NCBI GenBank assembly: GCA_938002815.1
Contig: CALKZT010000096.1
Location: forward strand, 1 to 40,602
Direction of reading: 5' to 3'
Origin: an uncultured bacterium
Lineage (GTDB): Bacteria; Desulfobacterota; DSM-4660; Desulfatiglandales; CALKZT01
Length of the DNA: 40,602 nt
The notes below the pieces were generated by a model, which worked only from the letters and a program-made list of their open reading frames with translations, ran no database searches and was not told the origin of the DNA. Below, piece by piece: positions 16,501 through 23,531 of this stretch. Numbering within the stretch: the stretch's first letter is position 1; each line of letters starts with the position of its first letter. The translations under genes and the position numbers were made by a program.

Positions 16501-17491
16501 GATCTAAGTACTCCTCTTCGAAGTGGGGGATCTCCTTTTTTAGATAATCCTTTAGCTTTTGGATAAGCCTTTCCTGAATCTGCCTGATCCTCTCCCTAGA
16601 TACCTTATATTTTTCCCCGATCTCCTGCAATGTGACAGGTTCCTCTGCCATGACCCTCTTTTCGAATATCTCAAGCTCCTTACCTTTCAGGGTCTTTTTA
16701 AACTCCCCCAGTTTCTCTTCCAAGAGCTTTCTCCTTTGGAATTCAGAGAGTTTGTCCTCTGCGGATTCCGAGGGATCAGGCAAAAGGCCCCCAATCGTCT
16801 CTTTGCTGTCCTCCGAGACAGGGGAGGTAATCGATACCTCCCATCCACCAAGCCTTTGGCTCATCTCCAGGACCTCTTCTTCTTTTACATCTAACCTTTC
16901 TGCCAGAAGCCTTGGCTCAGGGTCAAAACCTTCTGCCATTAGTTTTTCCCTCTCCTTGGCAAGGTTGAAAAATAGCTTCCTTTGCCCCTGTGTTGTGCCT
17001 ATCTTTACTAACTTCCAGTTGTCCATAATAAACTTGAGTATATAGGCCTTGATCCAAAAGGAGGCATAGTAGGAGAATTTTATACCCCTATAGGGGTCAA
17101 ATTTCCTTACGGCCTGAATAAGTCCCAGATTCCCCTCTTGGATGAGATCCATAAGGCTTCGTGTCCAGTACTTGTAAAAATCCATGGCTATCTTTACAAC
17201 CAGCCTGAGGTTAGAGGTAATAAGGATAAAGGCTGCCTTTGGGTCATTTCCCTCCCTTACCCTCTTGGCGAGCTCTATCTCCTCTTCCCTCGTAAGGAGC
17301 CTGTACCTCTTTATCTCAGAGAGGTATTGTGCCAGGGGATTGTAGGGAACGACCGTCTTTTCCTGGGGATGTGCCGGAATGAGTGTCTCTATGTCGTATG
17401 GCCCTAAGGGATGTTCTTCATCTTCCTCAAAATAGCCCCACTCAGGTTCTTCCAGCTCCAACTCATCAGGAGACTTTATGGGCTCGTCCAT
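16490..17491 (-). CDS. rpoH: RNA polymerase sigma-32 type factor
   Basis: A 333-residue sigma-70-family factor of the heat-shock (RpoH) branch. Region 1.2/2.1 begins around residue 51 (PLAQYLSEIKRYRLLTREEE). Region 2.2-2.4 includes DLIQEGNLGLIQAVRKFDP and SYYASFWIKAYI. The RpoH-box-like QRKLFFNLA is at 170-178. Region 4.2 near 287-315 (VTLQEIGEKYKVSRERIRQI) is the -35-binding helix-turn-helix. An acidic 45-residue N-terminal tail precedes. It is co-transcribed behind tyrS (8-nt gap) and ahead of the TPR lipoprotein (11-nt overlap). This ties it to envelope genes including surA at the head of the operon. The precise stimulus is unknown. Confidence 0.88.
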   Translation of the reverse strand: MDEPIKSPDELELEEPEWGYFEEDEEHPLGPYDIETLIPAHPQEKTVVPYNPLAQYLSEIKRYRLLTREEEIELAKRVREGNDPKAAFILITSNLRLVVKIAMDFYKYWTRSLMDLIQEGNLGLIQAVRKFDPYRGIKFSYYASFWIKAYILKFIMDNWKLVKIGTTQGQRKLFFNLAKEREKLMAEGFDPEPRLLAERLDVKEEEVLEMSQRLGGWEVSITSPVSEDSKETIGGLLPDPSESAEDKLSEFQRRKLLEEKLGEFKKTLKGKELEIFEKRVMAEEPVTLQEIGEKYKVSRERIRQIQERLIQKLKDYLKKEIPHFEEEYLDLVS

Positions 17492-17499
17492 AAATCCAC

Positions 17500-18729
17500 C
17501 TACACCACCACAACCCTCAGATACTTTTTCTTTCCTGCCCTCAGAATTAGTCCACCACCTTGTATCCTGTCCTCTCCTACCTGTTCATCAAAGGCCTTTA
17601 CCCTCTCTCCGTTTATATAGGCCCCTCCCTGTTCTATGAGCCTCCTTGCATCGCTCTTGGAGACACAAAGCCCTACCATTTCAAAGAGGAGATATGCCGG
17701 GACTTTTTGTCTAAACTGTACAAGGGGCACCTCTGCCTTAGGAGCTGCCTCCCAGTCCATTTCCCCCTTTTTCCCGAATAGCGCCCTGGAGACCTCCCTT
17801 GCCTCTAAGGCCTTTTCCTCTCCATGGCATATCTTTGTGGCTTCAAAGGCCAGGACCTCCTTTGCCCTATTTAACTCTTCCCCCTCCAATTGGGAAAGCT
17901 CCCTTATCTCTTCCGTGGGGAGAAAGGTAAAGAGAGACAGAAACCTGATCACATCCCTATCGTCCTGGTTTCTCCAATACTGATAGTATTCGTATGGGGA
18001 GGTCATCTTGGGATTTAGCCATATGGCACCCTTGTGGGTTTTGCCCATCTTTATACCAGTAGAGGTGGTGATAAGGGGGAAGGTAAGGCCATAGACCGTT
18101 TCCCCCTCGAGCCTCCTGATGAGATCTGCACCTGCAAGGATGTTTCCCCACTGATCGTTACCTCCCATTTGAAGCCTACAGTCATATTGCCTGAAAAGGT
18201 GGAGATAGTCATAGGCCTGAAGGAGCATGTAATTGAATTCTATAAAGCTAAGCCCTGTCTCTAATCGGGCCTTATAGCTCTCGGCGGCCAGCATCCTATT
18301 TACGCTGAAGTACCTCCCTATCTCCCTCAAAAACTCTATGTAGTTTAGGGGTAAGAGCCAATCTGCATTATTTACCATCAACGCCCTGCCACCATCAAAA
18401 TCCAAGAACCTGGCAAACTGGGATTTTAGGGCCTCTGCATTGGCGTCGATCTCTTCCTTGCTCAAAATAGGCCTTGCCTCTGTTTTGCCACTTGGGTCAC
18501 CTACCATAGCAGTCCCCCCTCCCATTACCACTATAGGCCTGTGGCCGAAATTCTGCATATGCACTAGGGCCATTATGGGGAGGAGGTTCCCCACATGGAG
18601 ACTCTTTGCAGTGGGGTCGAATCCTATATAACAAGTGGTAGGTTTCTCCAATTGACGGGAAAGCCCTTCCTTGTCCGTGACCTGCTCCACAAAACCCCTT
18701 TCTTCCAGCACTGTGAGCACATTGCCCAT
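17500..18729 (-). CDS. tyrS: Tyrosyl-tRNA synthetase
   Basis: Class-I aminoacyl-tRNA synthetase charging tRNA-Tyr, 409 residues. The HIGH-type signature is PTAKSLHVGN (HVGN at 45-48) and the KMSKS-type loop reads KMGKT at 227-231. Tyrosine-site elements include QMGGNDQWGN. The C-terminal S4 RNA-binding domain is present (RRLIEQGGAYINGE). The KMGKT form and length fit the TyrZ-like or long bacterial TyrRS groups. The ATG begins 2 nt after the TGA of the rodZ-like gene, so it is an internal operon gene. Confidence 0.96.
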   Translation of the reverse strand: MGNVLTVLEERGFVEQVTDKEGLSRQLEKPTTCYIGFDPTAKSLHVGNLLPIMALVHMQNFGHRPIVVMGGGTAMVGDPSGKTEARPILSKEEIDANAEALKSQFARFLDFDGGRALMVNNADWLLPLNYIEFLREIGRYFSVNRMLAAESYKARLETGLSFIEFNYMLLQAYDYLHLFRQYDCRLQMGGNDQWGNILAGADLIRRLEGETVYGLTFPLITTSTGIKMGKTHKGAIWLNPKMTSPYEYYQYWRNQDDRDVIRFLSLFTFLPTEEIRELSQLEGEELNRAKEVLAFEATKICHGEEKALEAREVSRALFGKKGEMDWEAAPKAEVPLVQFRQKVPAYLLFEMVGLCVSKSDARRLIEQGGAYINGERVKAFDEQVGEDRIQGGGLILRAGKKKYLRVVVV

Positions 18730-18731
18730 AA

Positions 18732-19535
18732 TCAGTAGTTTACCCTCCTTTGGAAAACCTCTGGAAATCTTAAAAGCACCACTTGGCCTTTTTTGCCCAG
18801 TGATCCAACTGCCTTCCCATTGTATTCCAGTTCAACTCCAGCGGCGTTGCCTATTTTAATCTCAAAACCCTCCTTTGCAACCCATTCATATCTATCTCCT
18901 GGGTTGAAGAGATAGTCCTTAACAGGCTCCTGATCTATATAAACCCTCACCCAGCTACGCTCATGGCAGACCAAAATAAGCCTGTGTTCTTCAACCCTTG
19001 GGGGACTCTTCCCCTCTTGTTTAGGGGGTTCTTCCTTTGCTTCCTTTGTTTCCCCTCTGATCTCTATCTGGGTGCTCCCTTCGGCCTTTTGTGGGGATGT
19101 GGTGGGATTTGGGGCAGTAACCGTTTCCTTTGGGCCTTTCCCTTCCAATTTATTGGGTAGAGAAATAGGGGGAAGAAATCCATATCTCCAGGCCCCGAAC
19201 AATAATAGGAGGAAAAGAGCCAGTATGACCGAAAAAGTAATAGGCTTGGAGGATCCCTTGGCCTTCAACCTATCCAACTTTTTGACAGGGGTAAACTGTG
19301 GATAACCTGCAGGTATAAGGCCTTCGTATTGATCCAGGAGGACCTCAGGAAGCCCTAAGACCTTGATATATTTTCTCAGGAAGGCCCTTGCCTGGGATGG
19401 GGAAGGAAATCTCTCCCAGTCCTCCTCCTCTAAGGCCTCAATAAAAATGGGCCTTATTCGGCTGATGTTATAGACATCCTCAAGGGTGAGTTTCAGCTCT
19501 TCACGTCTCCTTCTTAAGGTCTCCCCAACAGACAT
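18732..19535 (-). CDS. RodZ-like helix-turn-helix membrane protein
   Basis: A 267-residue bitopic protein with RodZ architecture. A cytoplasmic Xre-type HTH is at about 3-70 (GETLRRRREELKLTLEDV, then IRPIFIEALEEEDW). One transmembrane helix lies at about 99-119, followed by a Pro/Lys/Glu-rich periplasmic linker (about 127-180). A C-terminal beta domain like DUF4115 occupies about 185-267. RodZ links the MreB cytoskeleton to the cell-wall elongation machine. The shortened linker and operon with surA, tyrS and rpoH are consistent with an envelope role. It lies 13 nt behind surA and 2 nt before tyrS. Confidence 0.82.
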   Translation of the reverse strand: MSVGETLRRRREELKLTLEDVYNISRIRPIFIEALEEEDWERFPSPSQARAFLRKYIKVLGLPEVLLDQYEGLIPAGYPQFTPVKKLDRLKAKGSSKPITFSVILALFLLLLFGAWRYGFLPPISLPNKLEGKGPKETVTAPNPTTSPQKAEGSTQIEIRGETKEAKEEPPKQEGKSPPRVEEHRLILVCHERSWVRVYIDQEPVKDYLFNPGDRYEWVAKEGFEIKIGNAAGVELEYNGKAVGSLGKKGQVVLLRFPEVFQRRVNY

Positions 19536-19548
19536 AATCTTCCTCTTT

Positions 19549-20493
19549 TCAGTATAGGACCTTCACGTAAGAGCTGGCCTTAAGCTCTTCCACAAACTCC
19601 CTAAACCTTCTTTGGAGTTCTTCTCGATAGAGCTCCTCCCTTATTACCTCCTTTACCTCTTCAAAGGGAGCTTCAACCCCACCCAAACGCTCTTCTACCT
19701 TTAAGATCTGAACATAATTTCCCAATAAAAGAGGTTCAGAAACTTCACCTTGCTTTAAGTTCCTTATGACCTTTGCCAGTTCTGGATGAAGTTCACTTAT
19801 CTTAAATAGACCCAATGATCCTGAGGCATTCTTCCCGGGCCCCACGGAGTATTCCTTTACAAGTTCTTCAAATCTCTCTCCTGATCTTATTCTTTTTAGG
19901 ATTTGGAATGCAGATTCAACTGTCTTTTGGTGCTCCACTGGGTCCAGAGGCAAGAATATGGCAGATAGCCTGACAGAGTCTGGAGTTTGAAATTTAGCTT
20001 TATTATTCTCATAGTAGTTCCTTATGGATTCATCAGAAACTATTATCTTTCCTCTTACTTCTTGACTCAAAAGTTTTTCTCTCAGAAGATCTTTTCTTAT
20101 ATTAGACTTAAAATCTTCGAAAGTCATGTTGGATTGTTTGAGTTTTTCAGTAAATTCTTCTTCCGTTAAAAAGTTTTGTTGCATTATTCTCTTTACAAAT
20201 TCATTTAGTTCAGCTTCTGTTACTTTTATTCCCAGCTCCTTTGCTTTACTCTCCGCAAGTTTCTCATCGATTAACTCACTTAGAATTTCTTTGGGATCAA
20301 TGGATGGCTGGTCAGTATTGAAATCTTTGTTCTGCTTGGATATAAAGGCTATCCTCTCATTTAGGTCTTTAAGCGTAATTACATCTTCATTTACTATTGC
20401 CACAATTTTGTTAATAACTTCAGTTGCAGCATTTCCAGAGATTAGCAAAATGAACAAACTAAAGAGGATCAAAAAAGATGGGCTGTGTTTCAC
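19549..20493 (-). CDS. surA: SurA-type periplasmic chaperone / peptidyl-prolyl isomerase
   Basis: A 314-residue secreted protein that assists outer-membrane protein folding. A Sec signal occupies residues 1-22. The SurA N-terminal domain starts with INKIVAIVNEDVITLKDL. One parvulin-type rotamase domain spans about 170-265 (VRLSAIFLPLD, then SGSLGLFKISELHPE). E. coli SurA has two rotamase domains, so this is the short single-domain form. The start is GTG at 20491-20493, with a GGGAGGGG ribosome site 5 nt upstream. It heads the minus-strand operon that continues into rodZ-like, tyrS, rpoH and the lipoproteins. Confidence 0.88.
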   Translation of the reverse strand: MKHSPSFLILFSLFILLISGNAATEVINKIVAIVNEDVITLKDLNERIAFISKQNKDFNTDQPSIDPKEILSELIDEKLAESKAKELGIKVTEAELNEFVKRIMQQNFLTEEEFTEKLKQSNMTFEDFKSNIRKDLLREKLLSQEVRGKIIVSDESIRNYYENNKAKFQTPDSVRLSAIFLPLDPVEHQKTVESAFQILKRIRSGERFEELVKEYSVGPGKNASGSLGLFKISELHPELAKVIRNLKQGEVSEPLLLGNYVQILKVEERLGGVEAPFEEVKEVIREELYREELQRRFREFVEELKASSYVKVLY

Positions 20494-20602
20494 CTCTGCC
20501 CCTCCCTTGTAGTTTTTTGGGGATAGACTACTTTAGAAGGGATCAGAAATCAATAGAGTAAGATATATGGAGGAAACTTTTCGAGGCAGGATCTTCTACC
20601 TT
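20494..20602 (-). promoter_or_regulatory. Upstream region of the surA operon
   Basis: A 109-bp gap between surA and the end of the LysM-RlpA gene. The minus strand shows TTGATT, a 17-bp spacer and TAGTCT, a weak sigma-70-like pair. No clear terminator for the upstream gene was seen, so read-through from the sigma-54 promoter at 21278-21293 into surA is possible. Confidence 0.25.
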
Positions 20603-21238
20603 TCAGGCCAGGACCTTCACCAAGACCTTCCCCACCCCCTTTTCTACCATTCCAAGTCTGCGGGCCACACCGTATGAAAGGTCTATGTCTCTCCCTTTGA
20701 TAAAGGGTCCTCTATCCTTTACAACTGCTACCACCCTTGCCTGGTTTTCTGGGTTGACGATCTCCAATTTCGTCCCAAAGGGCAGGTCTCTGTGTGCCAC
20801 CACAGAGTCATACATGTTATAGATCTCTCCGTTTGCCATGGGCCTGCCATGGTAGCCGGGCCCGTACCAGCTCGCAACCACTTCAAACTCGTTGGGGTAA
20901 TTATATTGCCTGATCAGTAATTTTTGACCTGGGTAAAGCTTCTCAGGGTTCTTTATCTGGTTGTCCTGGATTAGGTCGTTTAGACTCACTCCGAATCTCA
21001 TGGCAATATCCCAGAGGGTATCCCCTGGCATGACTATGTATTGGGTTCCCTCTTCTGCCTTTGGAGAGTTTTGTCCTGGAATCTCTTTTTTAGTGCTTAC
21101 GTTCTTTATTACATCTTGAAAGGATCTTCCTTGTGTTAAGACCCTCATCTTACGGTAATCCGCAAGTTTCATTCCCTTTGGAGTATCAAAAACTTGCTGA
21201 TTTTTGCCAACAGGTGTGCTAAGTAAAGGCGCTGTCAT
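20603..21238 (-). CDS. LysM and RlpA-like (double-psi beta-barrel) protein without a Sec signal
   Basis: A 211-residue protein with a LysM peptidoglycan-binding module at about 66-110 (YIVMPGDTLWDIAMRFGVS) and an RlpA-type barrel at about 119-210. The RlpA lytic-transglycosylase residues are in place: NGE with E138, AHRDLPFGT with H149, and KDRGPF with D175. Unusually, the N-terminus (MTAPLLSTPVGKNQQVFDTP and on to about 60) is polar and disordered-looking, with no hydrophobic signal or lipobox. No upstream in-frame start supplies one. The ATG has an AAGGAG ribosome site and a good sigma-54 promoter at 21278-21293. With the motility genes next door, export by the flagellar type III system is a reasonable inference. 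The domain calls are firm. Confidence 0.87.
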   Translation of the reverse strand: MTAPLLSTPVGKNQQVFDTPKGMKLADYRKMRVLTQGRSFQDVIKNVSTKKEIPGQNSPKAEEGTQYIVMPGDTLWDIAMRFGVSLNDLIQDNQIKNPEKLYPGQKLLIRQYNYPNEFEVVASWYGPGYHGRPMANGEIYNMYDSVVAHRDLPFGTKLEIVNPENQARVVAVVKDRGPFIKGRDIDLSYGVARRLGMVEKGVGKVLVKVLA

Positions 21239-21277
21239 ATAGTACTCCTTTGTAAGGGGTTTTTAGAGCCTATACAC

Positions 21278-21293
21278 AGCAGGAATTGTGCCA
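21278..21293 (-). promoter_or_regulatory. Sigma-54 (-24/-12) promoter for the LysM-RlpA gene
   Basis: On the minus strand the sequence is TGGCACAATTCCTGCT. It matches the consensus TGGCACGrNNNTTGCW at all but two specified positions, with GG and GC separated by exactly 10 nt. Transcription would start near 21267, leaving about a 28-nt leader with an AAGGAG before the ATG at 21238. Sigma-54 promoters are frequent on flagellar genes of Gram-negative bacteria. Confidence 0.7.
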
Positions 21294-21317
21294 TATTCAG
21301 GGTGAGGGGTCTACAAA

Positions 21318-21467
21318 TTGGTGGAAATCTTAAGCCAGGACGATATCGATGCCCTCTTAAACGCCATAAGGGAGGGCAAGGTGGATTTGGAGAAGGATTC
21401 AGACCAGGAAATAGTTGCCAAGCTGGAGGAAGAAAAATCCCAGAAAACCCTTCAAAAAGAAGACTAA
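21318..21467 (+). CDS. Micro-gene encoding a FliM-type N-terminal CheY-binding peptide
   Basis: A 48- or 49-codon reading frame, starting at TTG 21318 (8 nt after GAGGGG) or GTG 21321 and stopping with TAA at 21465-21467. The product opens VEILSQDDIDALLNAI, essentially the N-terminal segment of FliM and FliY that binds phosphorylated CheY. Then comes a short acidic/lysine-rich helix-forming tail (REGKVDLEKDSDQE onward). No FliM body or SpoA domain follows: the frame ends, and cheX begins 10 nt later, its AAGGAG (21466-21471) overlapping this stop. It therefore looks like a stand-alone CheY-P-docking peptide coupled to CheX. A decayed fliM remnant is the alternative, but the intact motif and tight coupling speak against it. 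Confidence 0.72.
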   Translation: MVEILSQDDIDALLNAIREGKVDLEKDSDQEIVAKLEEEKSQKTLQKED

Positions 21468-21477
21468 GGAGAGTTGG

Positions 21478-21954
21478 ATGGCCTCACTGAAAGAGATCGA
21501 TTTTTCAGGGTATGTGCAATTGGCGGTTGGGAGCGTCTTTTCCACCATGCTCTCCCTCAAGGCGGAGAGTTCAGACGGAGACTCCCAGGCCCTTTTGGAG
21601 GGGGAGAAGTACATGGGTATGGTGGGGCTTGCGGGAAAGGTTAGCGGTGCCATTTGCCTTACCTTTTCCAAGGAATGTGGAAATCTGCTGGCAGCTTCCA
21701 TGTTGGGTGTTGATCCCGAGGAGGTGGACCCTTCAGAGGCAAGGGATGTGATAGGAGAGCTCTGTAACATGATAGGTGGCAACATCAAGTCTAGGCTCTG
21801 TGATATGGGCTATGACTGTGTCCTCACCATCCCCTCCATTACCACCGGGAAGGACTTCAAATTTGTCCCCCTAAAAGACCCCATATTTTGGGAATACAAG
21901 TTTGTGACCGAGGGTTTCCTTTGGGTGGTAAGGTTATACCTCAAGGAGACCTAA
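21478..21954 (+). CDS. cheX: CheX-type CheY-P phosphatase
   Basis: A 158-residue member of the CheC/CheX/FliY phosphatase superfamily, which removes phosphate from CheY-P to end a chemotactic signal. The active-site pattern ExxN is present as E94 and N97 within ARDVIGELCNMIGGNIK, followed by the usual helix and strands. Only one ExxN element is seen, as in CheX (CheC has two). A longer frame opens upstream, but the ATG at 21478 has AAGGAG 6 nt before it and matches the family start. It is translated right behind the FliM-N micro-gene. The partner CheY is not in the window. Confidence 0.85.
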   Translation: MASLKEIDFSGYVQLAVGSVFSTMLSLKAESSDGDSQALLEGEKYMGMVGLAGKVSGAICLTFSKECGNLLAASMLGVDPEEVDPSEARDVIGELCNMIGGNIKSRLCDMGYDCVLTIPSITTGKDFKFVPLKDPIFWEYKFVTEGFLWVVRLYLKET

Positions 21955-21957
21955 AGA

Positions 21958-21973
21958 GGGCACAGGATTTGCT
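21958..21973 (+). promoter_or_regulatory. Sigma-54 (-24/-12) promoter for the 22006 gene
   Basis: The plus strand reads GGGCACAGGATTTGCT just after the cheX stop. It matches TGGCACGrNNNTTGCW at all but two specified positions, with GG and GC 10 nt apart. Transcription would start near 21984, about 22 nt before the ATG at 22006. With the element at 21278-21293 this makes two sigma-54 promoters within 700 bp. Confidence 0.68.
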
Positions 21974-22005
21974 TATCCTTCCAGCATGGAAAAGAGGGGG
22001 GAAGC

Positions 22006-22395
22006 ATGGAGATAGTTTACACCAACAGATTAGGCGGGACAAAGGATCCTGAGAATAAGAGCATCCCTGAGACCAAGGGCTTAAAGTTTAAGGAGATATT
22101 TCAAGACAAGATAAAAAATGATACCCCGGCCAGGACAGAAAAGGAAAATCTCCTCTCCGATCACCTGGAATACCTCTTCGACCTCCTGGAAGGTTATAAG
22201 CATGGCTTGGAGAATGGGGGATCAAAAACCGAGGAGCTGAGGCCTTATCTGTATCAGATGGGTAAAATCTCCCAGCAGTTGCAGGAAATAATTGCCTCTC
22301 CGGCCATATCCGAAGACCTAAAGGAGCTTACAAGGGAGGCACTTCTTGTGTGTAGTAAGGAAGAGGCCCGTTTCCTCTCAGGGATCTATGGCTGA
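22006..22395 (+). CDS. Uncharacterised 129-residue protein of the motility-like locus
   Basis: I do not recognise this protein. It has a polar N-terminal stretch of about 25 residues, then FKEIFQDKIKND and a mostly helical, charged body (about 45-129) with no signal peptide, cysteine motif or membrane segment. A strong GGGGGG ribosome site precedes the ATG, and a sigma-54 promoter lies at 21958-21973. Its place after cheX, its size and its helical character suggest a small motility-associated protein, such as a chaperone or export substrate. That is context only. The convergent M23 gene ends 32 bp away. Confidence 0.7.
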   Translation: MEIVYTNRLGGTKDPENKSIPETKGLKFKEIFQDKIKNDTPARTEKENLLSDHLEYLFDLLEGYKHGLENGGSKTEELRPYLYQMGKISQQLQEIIASPAISEDLKELTREALLVCSKEEARFLSGIYG

Positions 22396-22427
22396 GGGTG
22401 AGGCTGGTGAGGATCTACTGATTCCTG

Positions 22428-23375
22428 TCACTTCCCCTTTAGCAATAGCGAGATAGAGCCGGCCAGATACGGATTGGGATTTACCGGAGCCCCCTTGAAT
22501 GTCACCTCGTAGTGGAGGTGTGGGCCTGTGCTATTGCCCGTTGTGCCCACAAGGCCTATTATCTGCCCCTTTTTCACAGAGATTCCTTCTTTTACCAATA
22601 CCTTGCTAAGATGGGCATATTTGGTGGAAAAGCCGTTTTTGTGGTCCAGTTCCACATATCTACCATAGGCTGCCTGATAACCTATCTCCCTTATAACCCC
22701 ATCTGCAGAGGCCTTTACAGGGGTGCCGTAGGGTGCCCTTATATCTACCCCTCTGTGAAATTCTCCTCTTTCTTGGAAGGGAGATGACCTATAGCCATAG
22801 GGGGAAGAGATGACTCCCGATACTGGCCAGATGGAGGGTATGGATGCAAGCTTTATGCTCTGGGATTCCATGTATTTCCTAAACTCCTTCTTGGCGTCTT
22901 CCAGCCTTGCCACCTTCTCTTCTATCTCGGTAAGTGAGGCATTTATCCTCTTGATAAGCTCATCTTTATTGGCCATCAAAAGCAATTCCATGTCCAGGGG
23001 GCGACTGTCAGATCCGCCAATACCATCCATGGCCTCATGGCCGGAGCTGATCTTCTTTCCCTTCATCATTGCAAGGGCAATCTCCTCTACCTCTGAAAGA
23101 CGGCTGATATTCTCCCTCAACTCTTGGAGTTTCATGGCAAGGGAAAAGAGCTGCTCCGCCTGTTGGCTCTTTTCCTCTATCTTTACCAGTTCTGTCTGCA
23201 ACTGAGCCTTTTCCATCTTTTTTCTCATTTTGAGGTAGTCCCTTGCAAATATGGAGCATGTAATAATTGCCCCCAAGGCTAAGATGAAGAGTAGTAAAGA
23301 GAGCCTTTTTGAGAGACTCATGTACTTGATTACCTGTTTCCCTTCGGCAAGCAGGATGATATGAAACCCTCTCAT
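22428..23375 (-). CDS. Membrane-anchored M23 (LytM) peptidase with coiled coil
   Basis: A 315-residue protein counted from the ATG at 23375, which has AAGGAGGGG just upstream; the open frame continues to 23432 without such a site. There is one transmembrane helix at about 24-44 and a long coiled coil at about 48-105. A second helical stretch follows near 130-175, then a C-terminal LytM domain (about 183-305). The zinc ligands of an active peptidase are present: H207 and D211 in HRGVD, and HLH at 286-288. It probably cuts peptide cross-links of peptidoglycan in the periplasm. Similar MepM/NlpD-like proteins act in division or envelope growth. It has its own promoter at 23503-23531. Confidence 0.9.
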   Translation of the reverse strand: MRGFHIILLAEGKQVIKYMSLSKRLSLLLFILALGAIITCSIFARDYLKMRKKMEKAQLQTELVKIEEKSQQAEQLFSLAMKLQELRENISRLSEVEEIALAMMKGKKISSGHEAMDGIGGSDSRPLDMELLLMANKDELIKRINASLTEIEEKVARLEDAKKEFRKYMESQSIKLASIPSIWPVSGVISSPYGYRSSPFQERGEFHRGVDIRAPYGTPVKASADGVIREIGYQAAYGRYVELDHKNGFSTKYAHLSKVLVKEGISVKKGQIIGLVGTTGNSTGPHLHYEVTFKGAPVNPNPYLAGSISLLLKGK

Positions 23376-23502
23376 CTGCCCCTCCTTTCCATTTAGATTT
23401 TTCCCTTCTGAAACCATAGCCTGAAAAACCAATCAGAGGCCCTTTACGGAAAACGCAACAGATATCGAATGAACCCAGACGCCAAATGAGATGGTCGAGG
23501 GG

Positions 23503-23531
23503 ATACTAATAAGGGGACCCCAAAATGTCAA
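23503..23531 (-). promoter_or_regulatory. Sigma-70 promoter for the M23 peptidase gene
   Basis: On the minus strand a perfect TTGACA (complement of 23526-23531) is followed by a 17-bp spacer and TAGTAT (complement of 23503-23508, four of six). Transcription would begin near 23496, giving a leader of about 120 nt. The -35 box contains the TGA stop of the sua5 gene (23528-23530), so this promoter sits at the exact end of the upstream gene. Confidence 0.6.

Noticed and set aside
21256-21269. Plus-strand GG-N10-GC as a sigma-54 promoter for the FliM-N micro-gene
   Set aside because: Only the GG and GC agree; the remaining consensus positions fail, so it is likely chance. The micro-gene promoter remains unidentified.
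21302-21490. 62-codon plus-strand frame starting at 21302
   Set aside because: It is out of frame with the FliM-N micro-gene and cheX over the same bases, and its Gly/Arg-rich product is typical of a shadow frame.
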